Origin: Gentiana macrophylla
Taxonomy: Eukaryota; Streptophyta; Magnoliopsida; Gentianales; Gentianaceae
Direction of reading: 5' to 3'
Length of the DNA: 64,000 nt
Assembly: GCA_026214975.1 (NCBI GenBank)
Contig: CM047808.1
Coordinates: 52,244,321 to 52,308,320, forward strand
Part shown: positions 42,750 to 55,200 of the stretch, one piece after another
Layout of the letters: each line of letters opens with the position of its first letter
Position numbering within the stretch: position 1 is the first letter of the stretch
Made by a program: the position numbers and the translations under genes
The notes under the pieces: model-generated
Database searches by the model: none
The model's input: the letters and a program-made list of their open reading frames with translations, nothing else
Told to the model about the DNA's origin: nothing

Positions 42750-44341
42750 ATGGATTCAGTAGACAGTTTTATTAAATCTATCCTATCTCGGGAAGATTTG
42801 GATGAGATCTACGAGACATACAAAATAGACACAGAGAGGTATGCACCCCGGCTCTTTTTGACCCTCAAAACTTTGTGCATGAGCCGCCGGAGGAGTTCTG
42901 CACCGTTCATAAGGAGCACTTCGAAGTTGGACAAAGGCTTCCCCTTTGTCCAGCCCTCCTAGCTGTGCTTCGTCACTATGATATAAGGATTTCTCAGATA
43001 GCCCCCAATGGTGTTAGGTCCATCATAGGATTTTCCATCTGGTGTTGTTGCTCGGCATCAAGTTCTCGGTATGGCGGTTTAGGTATTTTTAGCACCATGT
43101 GAGGGTGAAGGACCATCCTGAACTGTATTACTTCTCCTGTAGAACTTGTCGTTCGAGTGACATCCCTATTATGCCGAAAGGAAAAACATCCCACAAACAG
43201 TGGTGAAATCGGTTCTTTTTCATCTGACATGAAAGTTATCCAGAGCTGAGCTTATGGAATTCAGGGGATCTTTTCAAGGATGAGCGTCCTGCAATTAACG
43301 ACAAGCTATTGAAGGGGATTCAGAAATCAGGTTACTCTATGGAGGTCGAGGAGCTGTATGATGAGCTGATTGCTGCTGCTCGGCTAGGAGACGCGGGTCC
43401 TGACCCTTATGTTCCCTTTAGTGTTGCTGAGAGGGCTACCTGTAGGGATTTCCTCCTTTTTATTGATGTTTTACATTCGTGCTTATTTGTTTCTTTAACT
43501 AATAGCTGCTCTGTTTAGTTTGAAGTGGCTGATTTTGCTGAGCTACTAGCTGGTTCTGAGAATGAGGATGAGGTCAGCCAATCTAGAAAGAACCTTTATT
43601 CTGAGAGGACGGCAAGTGTGGAGCCTACTTCTACTCATCCTTCAGGCACAACTCTGAATGTTGTTGGAACAGTTCCAACTTCCTCCTACTCTGTGCTGGA
43701 GAAGGTAGATCTGACGACCCAGGATGCATCCGACCTGAGAGAGAAAGAAGGAGATGGCCTGCATCTCCAAAAGAAGATCCGGTCTAGGGTTACCAAAGAC
43801 CCTCAGGAGAGTAGGCCCAACAAGAGAGGCCGAATTGGCATCCTCCGCGGGAGAGCTTAGGACAAAGAAGGTCAAGGAGAGGCTGCTTTCGATTAGGAAT
43901 GACTTTTAAAGATGTCGGATGAAGAGTTGTCTGTGTTCGGCTTCAAGTGCATGGAATTTGTAAGTCTTTTTTCTCCCTTCACTTTTTGTGATTATGCCTT
44001 GGTAGCATTTCTTATATCCGTAGTTGGTTTTGTTCAGGGGACCCCGGTCGGCCAAGAAGTTTTCTGAAGATTGGGAAAAGCTTCTACGGACATAACCGAC
44101 CAAAAGAAGAAGGTTTCCGACCCGTGGGAGGGTTGGGCAAGGCTGAGCGGCTCTATCGAGTCCAAAGACAAGGAGATCAAGGCTCTCTAAAGGTAGCTTC
44201 AGGCTAGGGAGGCCGAGCTGAAGGCCTTGGAGGATAGTCTCATTGAGGAGCCGATGGGGAAGGAGCAGGTCACGGCCGAACACAAGAAAATGCCGACTGA
44301 GCTGGAAGCTGATGTTCTAGTTCGACCTACTAAGGCCGTTC
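42750..44341 (+). pseudogene. Putative gypsy-type transposon protein (Transposase_28-like), left part
   Basis: The open frame starts MDSVDSFIKSILSREDLDEI at 42750. Across a frame change, the segment RLPLCPALLAVLRHYDIRISQIAPNG (about 42920-43010, two overlapping lines of reading) matches the general pattern of the plant family called putative gypsy-type transposon (Pfam Transposase_28). Next come a charged region (43525-43857) and a Glu/Lys-rich, coiled-coil-like stretch (about 44040-44340). Possible introns are a GTAAGT near 43960 with an acceptor near 44037, and an acceptor at 43518. It is broken by several frame changes and then by the copia element. The family assignment is from memory of the pattern. 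Confidence 0.5.
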
Positions 44342-44346
44342 AAGAT
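44342..44346. repeat. Target site duplication AAGAT, left copy
   Basis: This is identical to 58180-58184, flanking the Sirevirus-like element. Confidence 0.9.
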
Positions 44347-46042
44347 TTTTGGACATATTTTTAAGTTTTAGTGATGAGTGCCAGACTAGCTGTTATGGAG
44401 CAAAGGCAAAAAGAGGTCTAGATCAAATGTATAGGTTTATTAGAGTTTGATCTTGTATAGGTTTGATCAAACAAGGATCAGTAAAGGTCACCGACTTACA
44501 TCAATGAGACTAGTCTAGATCAATGAGGGTAAGCCGAGTCTCAGACTAATCAGAACCTCTTTGAAGACTCAGAAATGAGGCTCAAACTCAGTTATTGAAG
44601 GCTAAGGGATCAAACTTAGTAACTAAAGTCAAGGATATGAAATCAGAATTTAGGGAAGTCTGTGATGACCTAAACTGATTGCATATACCTTGTGTACAAG
44701 GTCTAAGTTCCACAAGTAAAGTGGTGATTGAAACTTAGTTATGTTCAAAAAGGTGTAATCTAACTTCATAAATAAAAGTTAGATAAAAGACAGTTAGCTG
44801 AAGTGTTTTTTAAACACTGCAAAATAAGGATCAACTTCATCGATGTGTATATCAATGACTTATGTTCTCGTGAACTCTTTGGGCACATCTTTCGATTTAA
44901 TCAAAGGCTACATTGGAAGATTACAAAGAAAAGAGACAGCTAACAACCTCTAATTTATCAAACAAATCAATGGTTAAGATTAAAAGGGCGTTGGAAAGAT
45001 TCGAGACCTTTATCCAATGGATACAAGTCAAAGGGTGGATGGATCAGAAATGCCAAAAAGAATCGACAAAGGTCGATGACTATGAACAAAGATGACATAA
45101 AGCAAGTCAAATGGGACAAATCTGAAACGTCTATGTTTGAATTTCAAACATAAGTCACAAGGATTCCTACCTATAAATAAGGACTCCTTCAGATACATGT
45201 GATGAAAATTAAGGATCTGTCTTAAGCAATCAGAATTAAATCAAGAGAAACAACCTGCTGACCCTACTGAGCATAAGGCTACTGATCAAGTACAATTCTT
45301 CAAGTGTAATCTGCATTCAAGCTACATCAAGTTTACACACTTGAAGACCTCAAGCTGCTGATCATATCATCCTGATCAAGCTGCTGAAAGCTGAATCACT
45401 TACTTGATTCAAACTTTCTTTTACAAGGAATCTACTGAGGACAATGAAGCACATTTGTGTCAAGGACTGTTGTTTGTGGTAGAGCTGGTGAAGAGGCAAT
45501 CCTACCCTTCAAGGACCAGTGGAAGACTTTGGAGCAGCAATCCTACCTGTTCCAATTGTTCAGTTTGTGAAACCATAGTTATTGGTGAAGGACAATCAAC
45601 TTAGGGATTTTTGTAACAGCTACCTCAAGAATTTCTAGTGAATTACCTCCAACATCACAGGAGAAGAGTGGACTGATAGGATTACACCACCTGGAACCAC
45701 TATAAAATCTGTCTACTTACTTTCTGCATTTATATTCTGCATTTAGTTTATCTAGCACATCAATCTACTGAATCTAGGAACTGAATTCACACACATACAC
45801 TACTGAGTATCTAATACTTGGTATCATATTTAACAACAAGTAATATGGCTTAAATTTTGATATATTTCCGCTGCACAAATTAAGTAAACTCAACAATCAA
45901 AGAGACTCATGAGTGTCTGCAGACAATCAAGTATCAAGCCAGTCTTTGCCAAGTTTCGAGTTTGTTAACTCCAAAAAGTTTTAAGGGTTAAGTTTATTCA
46001 CCCCCCTCTAAAATTAACCAAAGCCTTTTCAAGGGACCAACA
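44347..46042 (+). repeat. 5' LTR of the Sirevirus-like element
   Basis: It begins tttt where the 3' LTR and solo LTR have TGTT, so its terminal dinucleotide is mutated. It ends GGGACCAACA. It contains palindromic caagctgctgatc-type motifs and a TATA-like tataaata near 45173. Similarity to 56470-58179 and 37096-38763 is high throughout. Confidence 0.92.
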
Positions 46043-46044
46043 AT

Positions 46045-46056
46045 TGGTATCAGAGC
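46045..46056 (+). other. Primer binding site, initiator tRNA-Met
   Basis: TGGTATCAGAGC begins two bases after the 5' LTR. Confidence 0.9.
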
Positions 46057-46146
46057 GCAAAGTTCGCTCAAAGTAATCCTACTTGTTGTGCTTGTGAAAA
46101 TACTTTGAAATTTTTTTCAAGTTACCGATTTTTAAAGCTTTGCATC

Positions 46147-47552
46147 ATGGATAACAACCAGTATGCTAGAACAATGTTGATGTGTTCTCTAGATCATTTT
46201 GATGAGTATAAACGTCGTATGCAGGCTTATCTAGCTGCAACACATGATGAAATGATGGATGTCTTGACGAGATAGACCACCTTGGAGATTACCAAGTCAA
46301 TAATAAGTGGGAGATGAGACACAAGACATTCCAAAACCAAAAGGGAATGGATCTGCTTGAAGATAGAAAAGAGCAAATCTCAACAAGATTGCTATTGATA
46401 TTATATACTGAGAACTTTGGATAGCAATATGTATATGAAGGTGAAAGATTGCAAGACTGCAAAGGAACTTTGGGATAAGTTGCAATTAATCTGTGAAGGC
46501 ACTGATGCAATCAAAAAGAACAAGATCAGTGTGGCAAAGAAGAAGTTCCAGGAGTTCAAAATTAAACCAAATAAGACCATTGAACAAATGGAATCAAGAT
46601 TCAATACAATCATGGATGAACTCACCCTACTGAGTGTAAAGTACTCACATGAAGAAATCAAATCAAAAATCTTGGAACCATTACCTGCAAAAGAAGTTTG
46701 GGAGATGAAGGTGACTGCCATAGAAGAAATGAGGAGTTTGGATAAAGAAGACACCTTCAAACTGTTTTCAGATCTTAAGGCCTATGAATTTAGCAAAAAG
46801 CTTGTGCCTAAAACTGAAAAAGAAGAGCCAAAGACCACTGCATTGGCTGCTTCACATCAAGAAGAAACATCAGGAGCTCAAGATGATGTACTGGATGAGA
46901 TGCAAGAGCAGATTGCCCTATTGAGCAAGAAAACCAGGATGATGAAAACTGGAAAGGGTTCTCCAAGGAATTTCACAAAGAAATTCAAAGAAAAGAAGAA
47001 GGTTGAATCAAAGAAAGATAATGATTACTTGTGCTATCATTGCAAGAAACCAGACACTTCAAACTGGATCATCTCCGAATTAAAACAGAAAAAGGAACTC
47101 GATTATCTTTGCTTTAATTGCAAGAAACCTGGACATTTCGGACTGATTGTCGGACTCATCAAGACCAAGAGCCAACAAAGAAGATCGGCAAGAAAGCTAT
47201 GGTTGCTGAAGATGAATCAGGATATGAAGTAGAATCAGAAAAAGGAAATGAATCTGATGATACTTTACTTGTTGCTGAGATGGAAGATTATGCTTTAATG
47301 GCAAATATAGATGAAACAGAGGAGGTATACAATTCTGTATCTATAAACACTCCTGCTGGAAGTGATTGTGAATCAACTTGTGGTTCGAATACTAAAAATT
47401 CTGACAATGAAGAAACTTTGGATGCCATCCTTAATCAATTGAGGATAATACAATCTGGTTATGAGATTGTGAAGGCTGAAAAAGAAGATCTTCAATCAGA
47501 AGTTGAAAGATTGAATGCTGAATTAAGAGTTCTCAAAGGAAAGGAAAAATAA
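46147..47552 (+). pseudogene. gag: gag of the Sirevirus-like element (broken)
   Basis: It starts ATG at 46147 and stops at 46273-46275 after a short conserved N-terminal segment (DEYKRRMQAYLAATHDEMMD). The gag core (UBN2-type, CKTAKELWDKLQLICEGTD) is open from about 46417 to 47232. Two Cys/His knuckle blocks, CYHCKKPDTSN (about 47031) and CFNCKKPGHF (about 47109), lie within an apparent ~75-bp tandem duplication. Each loses its frame at the HF position. The text continues in another frame (47140-47552) as an acidic, coiled-coil-like tail. Gag packages the RNA into particles. Confidence 0.83.
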
Positions 47553-48470
47553 GTTAGACAGAATCAGCACAAACTTGCTGTACATTTAGTAGCTGCCGAG
47601 TCTGCTAAACCATCTTGTTCCTCCACTGCATTCAAATCTAGAAAGCCTTATGGTGATAGAATAGGGCTTGGATTTGGAACTCAACAATCCAATAAGATTG
47701 GATCCAGTAAGGTCATTGAACCTAGTACCAGAATTGGTCCTAAGTTTGTGCCTGCACAAGATCCAACTCCCAAAAGGGTTGCTGAGGCAGTAAATCCTAC
47801 TGGGAAAGCCTCAAGGAAGCAAAATCAGAAGTCAAGGAAGTCAACAACTCCTAATAAAAAGAATAAATCTAAAAATAGGACTGCTGTGCCTTCTAGACCT
47901 GCTGATAGAAGACCTGCTACCAAGTCTGCTGGACCACAAAAAAGGAAAAACCAGAAATATTCCAAGGATAAGAATCCTAAATCCAAGAATGCTAATCATT
48001 CAAGGGATAATTATCTCAGGGGGAAAGGTAGATTATTCCCTACTGATGATGATTGGAATATTCCTACACCTACTGCTAGAAACAACAGATATAACCATGC
48101 TGCTAGGGTAAAACCTAAGAAATGGAATCAGCAGAAGACTCAGCAGAGGACATATACAAGACCTCAGCAGGGACCTCAGCAGACTCCATATTACAGGGCT
48201 GTTCCTAACATACAGCTAACCTATGGTTATCCTAGTGCTTCTAACAAAAGAAATCACTTTAAACAGCATTATATTCCAAAAGGCCAGAAAGCATATGTGA
48301 ATCATACACAACCAATTGTTAGACCTTATGGATGTATAGAATACATGTATGAACCAAAGTATGATTCCTTTCAAAGAAGACCTTATGGAAACTTGCCAAG
48401 GGTCATGCTTACCACTGACCATTATAGACCCAAACAGGTTTGGGTACCTAAAATGCACTAACTTTGTTTT
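47553..48470 (+). pseudogene. Basic Lys/Gln-rich linker between gag and protease
   Basis: This is an open frame of 237 codons (47748-48461) rich in Lys, Arg, Gln and Tyr, ending KQVWVPKMH. Such a low-complexity basic stretch before protease is usual in Sirevirus-like polyproteins. It ends out of frame with the protease that follows. Confidence 0.6.
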
Positions 48471-48840
48471 GTAGGGTGTCTGGTACTTTGACAGTGGATG
48501 TTCCAGACATATGACAAAAAATAAGCACTGTTTGTCAAGCTTTGTGGCAAAGGATGGTCCTAGAGTGAACTTTGGCAACAAGAACACACCAGGATACACA
48601 AGAGGATATGGCACACTTGTGAGAAATGGATTAACAATCAGGAATGTTGCATATATGGAAGGACTGAACTACAACCTACTGAGCACTGGACAATTTTGTG
48701 ACATGGGATACAAGGTCACTTTTGACAAAAACACATGTATTGTCATTAGTGAAAGAGGTGATAAAGTTGTGTTAGCTGGAAGAAGACAACAAAACATGTA
48801 TGTTGTGGATGGTGTACTGCTGTTCCAGAAACATGCCTGA
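48471..48840 (+). pseudogene. Copia aspartic protease and pre-integrase region
   Basis: The motif WYFDSGCSRHMTKN begins at 48481, with the catalytic Asp at 48490-48492. The frame is open to the stop at 48838-48840. It contains the typical pre-integrase text (YNLLSTGQFCDMGYKVTF). The usual Gly after HMT is Lys here. Confidence 0.85.
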
Positions 48841-48842
48841 TT

Positions 48843-50030
48843 GTGCTTACCAAGTCAGAACTTAACTGGTTATGGCATAAGAAGTTGAATCATCTGAATT
48901 TTGATGATATCAATCAGTTGGTGAAGAAGAAACCGGTGATTGGTTTACCTGAGATCACATTCAAGAAGGATGCTTTATGTGATGCATGTCAGCAAGGTAA
49001 ACAGACAAAGTCAAGCTTCAAGTCAAAGACTAAACAATCAACAAAAAGAGTTTTGGAACTGATGCACATGGATCTATTTGGATCAGTAACACCAACAAGT
49101 GTAACAGGAAAGAAGTACACCTTAGTGGTTGTGGATGATTATTCAAGATACATGTGGGTGATATTCATGAACAAGAAAAGTGAAACACTTCAAAATATGC
49201 CTGAACTTTTGAAGAGATTGCAAAATGAGAAAAGTTTGACAGTAGTAAAGATCAGATAAGACAAGGGTACTGAATTTCTCAATAAAGTTATAAGAGAATA
49301 TTGTGAACAGAATGGTGTACTACATCAACTGGCTGCTGCTGGTACACCTCAGCAAAATAGGGTTGCTGAAAGAAGAAATAGAACTCTAAAAGAAGCAGGA
49401 AGAACTATGATTTGTGAAGCATTGCTACCTGAAAGATATTGGGCTAAAGCAGTTAATACATCATGCTATACACAAAACAGAACATCAGTGAACAAAAAGT
49501 TGCTGAAGACACCTTATGAGATTTGGAATGGAAGGAAACCTAATATATCTTATTTTCATCCATTTGGAAGCAAATGTTTTATCTTAAATCATAAGGAACA
49601 ATTGAAGACATTCCAACCAAAATCAGACGAAGGAATTTTCTTGGGATATTCTTCAGTTAGCAAGGCATTCATGGTACTGAACAAAATGACATTGAAACAT
49701 GAAGAAACAATACATGTTGTATTTGATGAACCTAAGTTCACTGGAATGGAAGATGAAGCTTCAGAACCTGCTGAGAATCAACAAGTTACTGATCCAGAAT
49801 GTGTTGAAGTTTTGGAAAGGTTTAATGACTTAAAAGTTTTGATTCTGCCCCTGCTGAACACCCTGCTGGTAACACTACTGATGCAACAACTGAAGCAGTT
49901 CAAGGATCTGCTGAACCCCCTGTTGAAGAAACAACAGACCCTACTGAAGATGATGTTCCCGAGAATGAATCTAACCAGAATCCATAATGGTTAAGGGATC
50001 ACCCTGCTGAACAAGTTATTGGCAATATAC
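48843..50030 (+). pseudogene. Copia integrase
   Basis: The HHCC zinc domain is at about 48870-48995 (WHKKLNHLN … CDACQQGKQ). In the core, the first Asp is in MDLFGSV (about 49068), the second in the DKGTEF motif (about 49260), just after an in-frame TAA at 49257-49259, and Glu in VAERRNRTL (about 49365). The C-terminal part is open at 49407-49994, then changes frame. Integrase inserts the DNA copy. Confidence 0.87.
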
Positions 50031-51110
50031 AGCAAGGTGTGAGGACTAGAAGACAGTTAGAAGCAATGTTTACTTGTTTTCTATCTCAAATGGAACCTAA
50101 AGTTGTTGAAGAAGCAATATCAGATCCAGATTGGATAATTGCTATGCAAGAAGAGTTGAATGAATTTGAATGAAATCAAGTTTGGAAACTAGTGGAAAGG
50201 CCTAGTCATGCAAATATAATTGGTACAAAATGGGTATACAGAAACAAATTAGATGAATTTGGTACCATTGTGAGGAATAAGGCCAGACTAGTAGCAAAAG
50301 GATATTCTCAAGCAGAAGGAATAGATTTTGATGAAACATATGCCCCTGTTGCAAGATTGGAAGCTATTAGATTATTCTTGGCATATGCTGCTTATAAAAA
50401 CTTCAAGGTATATCAGATGGATGTCAAGAGTGCATTTTTGAATGGCATTCTGGAAGAGGAGGTCTATGTTCAGCAACCTCCTGGATTTGAAGTTAAAGAT
50501 CAAGAAGATAAAGTGTATAGACTCAACAAAGCACTTTATGGTTTGAAACAAGCACCAAGAGCATGGTATGAGACTCTATCTCATTTCTTGGTGGACAATG
50601 GTTTTACAAAAGGTACCATTGACAAGACTCTTTTCAGAATCAATGAAGGAAACAGCACCCTGGAGGTACAAATTTATGTAGATGGCATAATATTTGGTTC
50701 TGAAAATGATTTACTCTGTGAAAAGTTTGCAAATCCGATGAAAAGTAAATTCCAAATGAGTATGATGGGAGAAATGAACTAATTTTTGGGATCGCAAGTC
50801 AAGCAGATGGAAGATGGAATCTTCATTCATCAAACCAAATATACCAAGGAGCTACTGAAGAAATTTGGTATGGAAAACATCACCAAGGTATCAACTCCTA
50901 TGAGTACAAACATAAGATTAGATGAAGACAAAGATGGCAAATATGTTGATCAGACCTTATACAGAAGGATGATAGGCAGTCTGCTGTACCTTACTGCCAG
51001 CAGACCTGATATATCCTTTGCTGTAGGTGTTTGTGCAAGATTTTAATCAAAACCTAAGGAAAGTCACTTAGCTGCAGTCAAAAGAGTTCTTAAATATCTA
51101 AAATAGACTT
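50031..51110 (+). pseudogene. Copia reverse transcriptase
   Basis: Landmarks are [56 protein letters not shown] and [13 protein letters not shown]. The catalytic motif YVDD reads YVDG at 50675-50686, losing the second aspartate. Stops are at 50171-50173, 50780-50782 and 51044-51046. Not expected to be active. Confidence 0.88.
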
Positions 51111-51664
51111 TGGGAGTTGGGATATGGTAATCTAAAGATGGAAGCTTCAAAGTTATATCCTACTCAGATTCTGATTATGCTGGATGCAAGATTGATAGAA
51201 AAAGCACCACAGGAACCTAGCAGTTAATGGGAAATAGACTGGTGTCCTGGTTTAGCAAGAAACAGAATTCAATATCAACTTCCACTGCTGAAGCTGAATA
51301 TATTGCTGCTGGAAGTTGTTGTGCACAAATACTTTGGTTAAGGCAACAATTAACGGATTATGGAATTGAAGAAAGAGAAATTCCTATAATGTGTGACAAC
51401 ACAAGTGCAATTGCAATCACAGAAAATCCTGTTTTGCACTCAAGAACCAAACACATTGATGTAAGACATCACTTTATAAGAGATCATGTTGAAAAGAAAG
51501 ATGTGGTGGTTCTTTACATCCCTACTTTAGATCAACTTGCTGATATTTTCACTAAACCACTGGATAGTGAAAGATTTGCTAAGTTAAGAACTGAACTTGG
51601 AATTATAAAAGTTGACCGACACATCCTTGATCAGCAGTGTACTGGAATTCACCAAGGGGATTAG
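51111..51664 (+). pseudogene. Copia RNase H
   Basis: The domain runs to the stop at 51662-51664. It shows TSTAEAEYIAAGSCCAQILWL, MCDNTSAIAITENPVLHSRT and the closing LADIFTKPLDSERF, all family landmarks. Stops near 51104, 51128 and 51218 interrupt its start. Confidence 0.87.
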
Positions 51665-52277
51665 TCTTTGCTATGATTGGGTGAGCTCACTTAGCAGATT
51701 AATCATTGGTATCAACAATTCCATGTACTTATATTTGGACAACTGAGCAAATGAAGTTGCCAAGGGGATAGGTCTTTGTCATGTTGGGTGAGCTCACTTG
51801 ACAGATCTGTCATTAGTATTAAACTTCATCTTGTATTATCAGTTGGACAAAACAAAAGGAATTAAATATTTGCAGAGTAACTCTGTCGGCGAGGCTCACG
51901 AGACTTTTTGTCGGCAGAGTCTTGAGCCAAGCTCATGATGACAAGGATCTTTGAAGAAACGCGTTACAGTCAAACTTACAAAAGTCAAAAAGCAAATGGC
52001 AGGATATTTATCTTATCTTTATAACTGCAGTTACACGATCGAACGGTTACAAACATTTATGGGTAAATAATGGGCCACTTGTCAAGATCCTATTTATTCC
52101 AACTTTAATCGTGGTTAATGCTACAGTACGTGGTCTGACAGTTTCTAACCACTACTCTCTGTTATATATACAGACCTATACACAGAAGTTACATTCAAAA
52201 CTCAGACTGATTTTCCCTGCGTATACACCGTGTGAACACATATTTGTGAGCTATCTTCTTCATATTTATCTTAAACA
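51665..52277 (+). promoter_or_regulatory. Spacer between pol and the extra coding region, with a TATA-like box
   Basis: There is no coding signal. Two related segments are present: ttggtgagctcactt-type text near 51680-51700 and 51785-51800, each next to cagat and cattrgtat. A TATA-like box (ttatatata, 52162-52170) lies 108 bases before the ATG of the extra region, and the intervening DNA looks like an untranslated leader. This could be an internal promoter, unusual for an LTR element. Evidence is positional only. Confidence 0.4.
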
Positions 52278-55200
52278 ATGGCAGAAAAGGATGATGTTCA
52301 AATCGGAACAAGTCAAAGTGTAAGAGGCTTTGTTGTTGATGCCAACCAAACAGAATTAGCTATAAATATTGGTCGGAGGATAAGAAGATATGAAGGTTTG
52401 GAAAATGTACTCAATATAAGATTGGAAAGAATATCATATACAAATGCTGTGAGCTTCTGGAGAAATATTGTAATAAGAGAAGGTAGAGAGGCATTCACCA
52501 CAACACTAAATGCCTAGGAGATTGAAGTTTCCTCAAACCTGCTGAGGGAAGTTTTTGGTTTTGCACCAGTAATCGATGCTCCACCAAATCCTGAGGAAAT
52601 TGGACTGTCAAAAATGGATTTTGTTGATAGAATCAAAACCAATGATGCCATCAAATCAATTCCAGGCATTAATGTGAAGCATATTGGTTATGAATACAAC
52701 CTGCTGAGCAAGATTATTTCAAAGAATATCTTAGGACTCATTGGAAGCATGGATACTTTATCAGGACCCAAAATAGAACTGCTGATGATCATTTGCAGAA
52801 GCATGAAGTTTGATTGGGCTGGATTCTTTGTCCCCCACATGAAGAAGGTAGCAAAAGAAGAAAAGGAAGGGACAAGGAAATCCAAGGCTTTACATTTGGG
52901 ATTGATGGTTCAAGCCCTGCTGAATCATTTGGGAATTACTGATATTGCACCTGAAAAGTTAAATGAATCCAGATACAAGAAAGAAATTGACTATCCTATC
53001 CCTGGTTTAGATGATGAAGAAGATGTGGATGATGAGGCCACACAAAGTGATAATGATGATGGAGATGATGATGCTGGTGGTGAGCAGGTTAAGCAAGTTG
53101 TAAAGCCTGCTGCACCTAAGAAGGTTGCTGAGAAGAGAAAGGCTGCAGACACAAGAAAGATAACAGAAATGTTAAAGCCTAGGAAGACTAGAAAGCAAAC
53201 AGCAGAGAGTACCGAGTCTGCTGAGGGTCCAGCTGAAATTGAGGTCACTGACCCTGCTGTAGTTGAAAAGAAGAAGTCTGTTGCCGAAGTTTTGAAGGAG
53301 CAACAGAAGGAAGCCCGTAGAAAGAGGAAAGCTGCTGAAGCTGAAACAGAGCAACTTTCCAAAAGAATGAAAGAGATTGCCAAGAAAAGGAAACATGGCA
53401 AAGGAAAACAATTGAGGACTCTGGAGGCTCAGAGAGAAGAAGAGGAAGGAGAGGCTATTGAGGCTGAGCCCTTAACAATTATTAAGCCTACTAAAATGGT
53501 AGAGGTTGTTGTTGAGCAACCTACTGGAGAATCACAGCAGGCTGCTGACCCTGAGCCTGTTGTGGAAGTTGCTGAATCCTCTCCTGTAAAGGCTGCTGAG
53601 CCTACTGAAGTTGCACAAGTTGTTGTTGAGCAACTTGTTGAAGAGCCACAACAATATATTGAGAATACACCTGCTGTGGAAGTTGAAAATTTGGTACAAG
53701 ACCCTGCAAATTGTGCAATAGTTCAGGGGGAAGAGCAGTCTGCTGCTAACCCTGTTGATGAGCATATAAGTCAGGGGAACCTAGTATTGAACATATGGAG
53801 GTAGTAGGCACTAATGTACAATCTGAGCAACCTACTGACCTAGAAGCATCTGTTGAAGAGACTCTTAACTTGCTTGTTGAGACCTTTGGAGGTCAGCAAG
53901 CTACTCAAACTACTCCCAGAAAGCCAACCATGCCATTTGAAAGGAAGGAGAATAAGAAAAAGGAAGGATATGTTGATCCTAAACTTCTACGGTTGCAAAC
54001 TACTTTCAATGGAAATTTGGGTTCTATAAGAGACAAAAGCCACCGCAGAACCAATGATGATTTTGAAGAATGGGCTTTTGAGAAGTTGGGAGTGGAAAAT
54101 TTGTTGGATTTAGTTGATACCTCTCTGTTGGAATCAAGATTGATGGATCTTTTTTATCAACAAAAAAAGGAAGAGGGTATCAAGTTCAGAGATCCCAGAG
54201 ATGAATCAGACAGTAATGATTCATCATCATATTCTGGTGATAACTTCCCCTCTGGTCCAGGAGGAGGCAGTGGGACTGCTTTATTAAATGAACAAAGTAT
54301 GCAATAGTACACTGATACTGGTAGGTCTGCCGAGGGCCAGCAGACTGGACAAATGAATGAGGATCTGGAAGATCTCACCATGGATGACCTGGAGGCACAA
54401 ATCAATGAGGGAATACATATTGGTGCAAACATGATGGTTGGTGAGATAGACACTTTATTTGTTGAAGAACCTGCTGAGCATACTGATTATCAGCAGACTG
54501 TAGATTTAGATGATGAGAGGGTTACTGATCATAGTGAACCTGATGTCAACTCTGAGGATTCAATTCAATATCAAAACTGGATTGACTCTGAGGACACTCT
54601 CTCTAAGACTGCCAATTTTCTAAGAAGGATTGCTGATGTTAGGGAATTTCAAAGAGAAAATAGGGCTGAATTCCCTGCAATTCTTGTACAGAGAGTGCTA
54701 ATCACTGAGGAGCAACAAGTGATAGCACAGAGGTTGGACATGGTGATGGGATTTGAAGGATCACCATTGTTAGTTGAGGAGGTTCAGTTTGCTGAGGTTC
54801 AAACAGCACCTGAACAAAGGTTGGAACAGGAGGTACAGGTTGTTGAGTCTCAAACAGCACCTGGACATAGGTTGGAACTATCTATGGGTTTGGAGGAAAC
54901 CCCTGCTGTTGTTGTTGAACAGGCTGCTGTAGTAGAGCCCTCTGGAGACAAGACCACTGTAGGTAATGATGGTGAGCAGACTGCTTTTATTGATGAGGAT
55001 GAGCAGCTGGTGGACTGTGACTACAGTGATGAGGAGTTTCAAGTGCCTGAGGAAGAACCTATTGATGATGAACCTCAACAGGCATTTGTACCAGTTTTTG
55101 AAGAACCTGCTCTTGATCATATTCTGGAGGAATTCCAAGGACCTAACCCTGCTGAAAGGGATATGAGCTTTGCCATGGTTGTCAGCAGACAGAGGGCATA

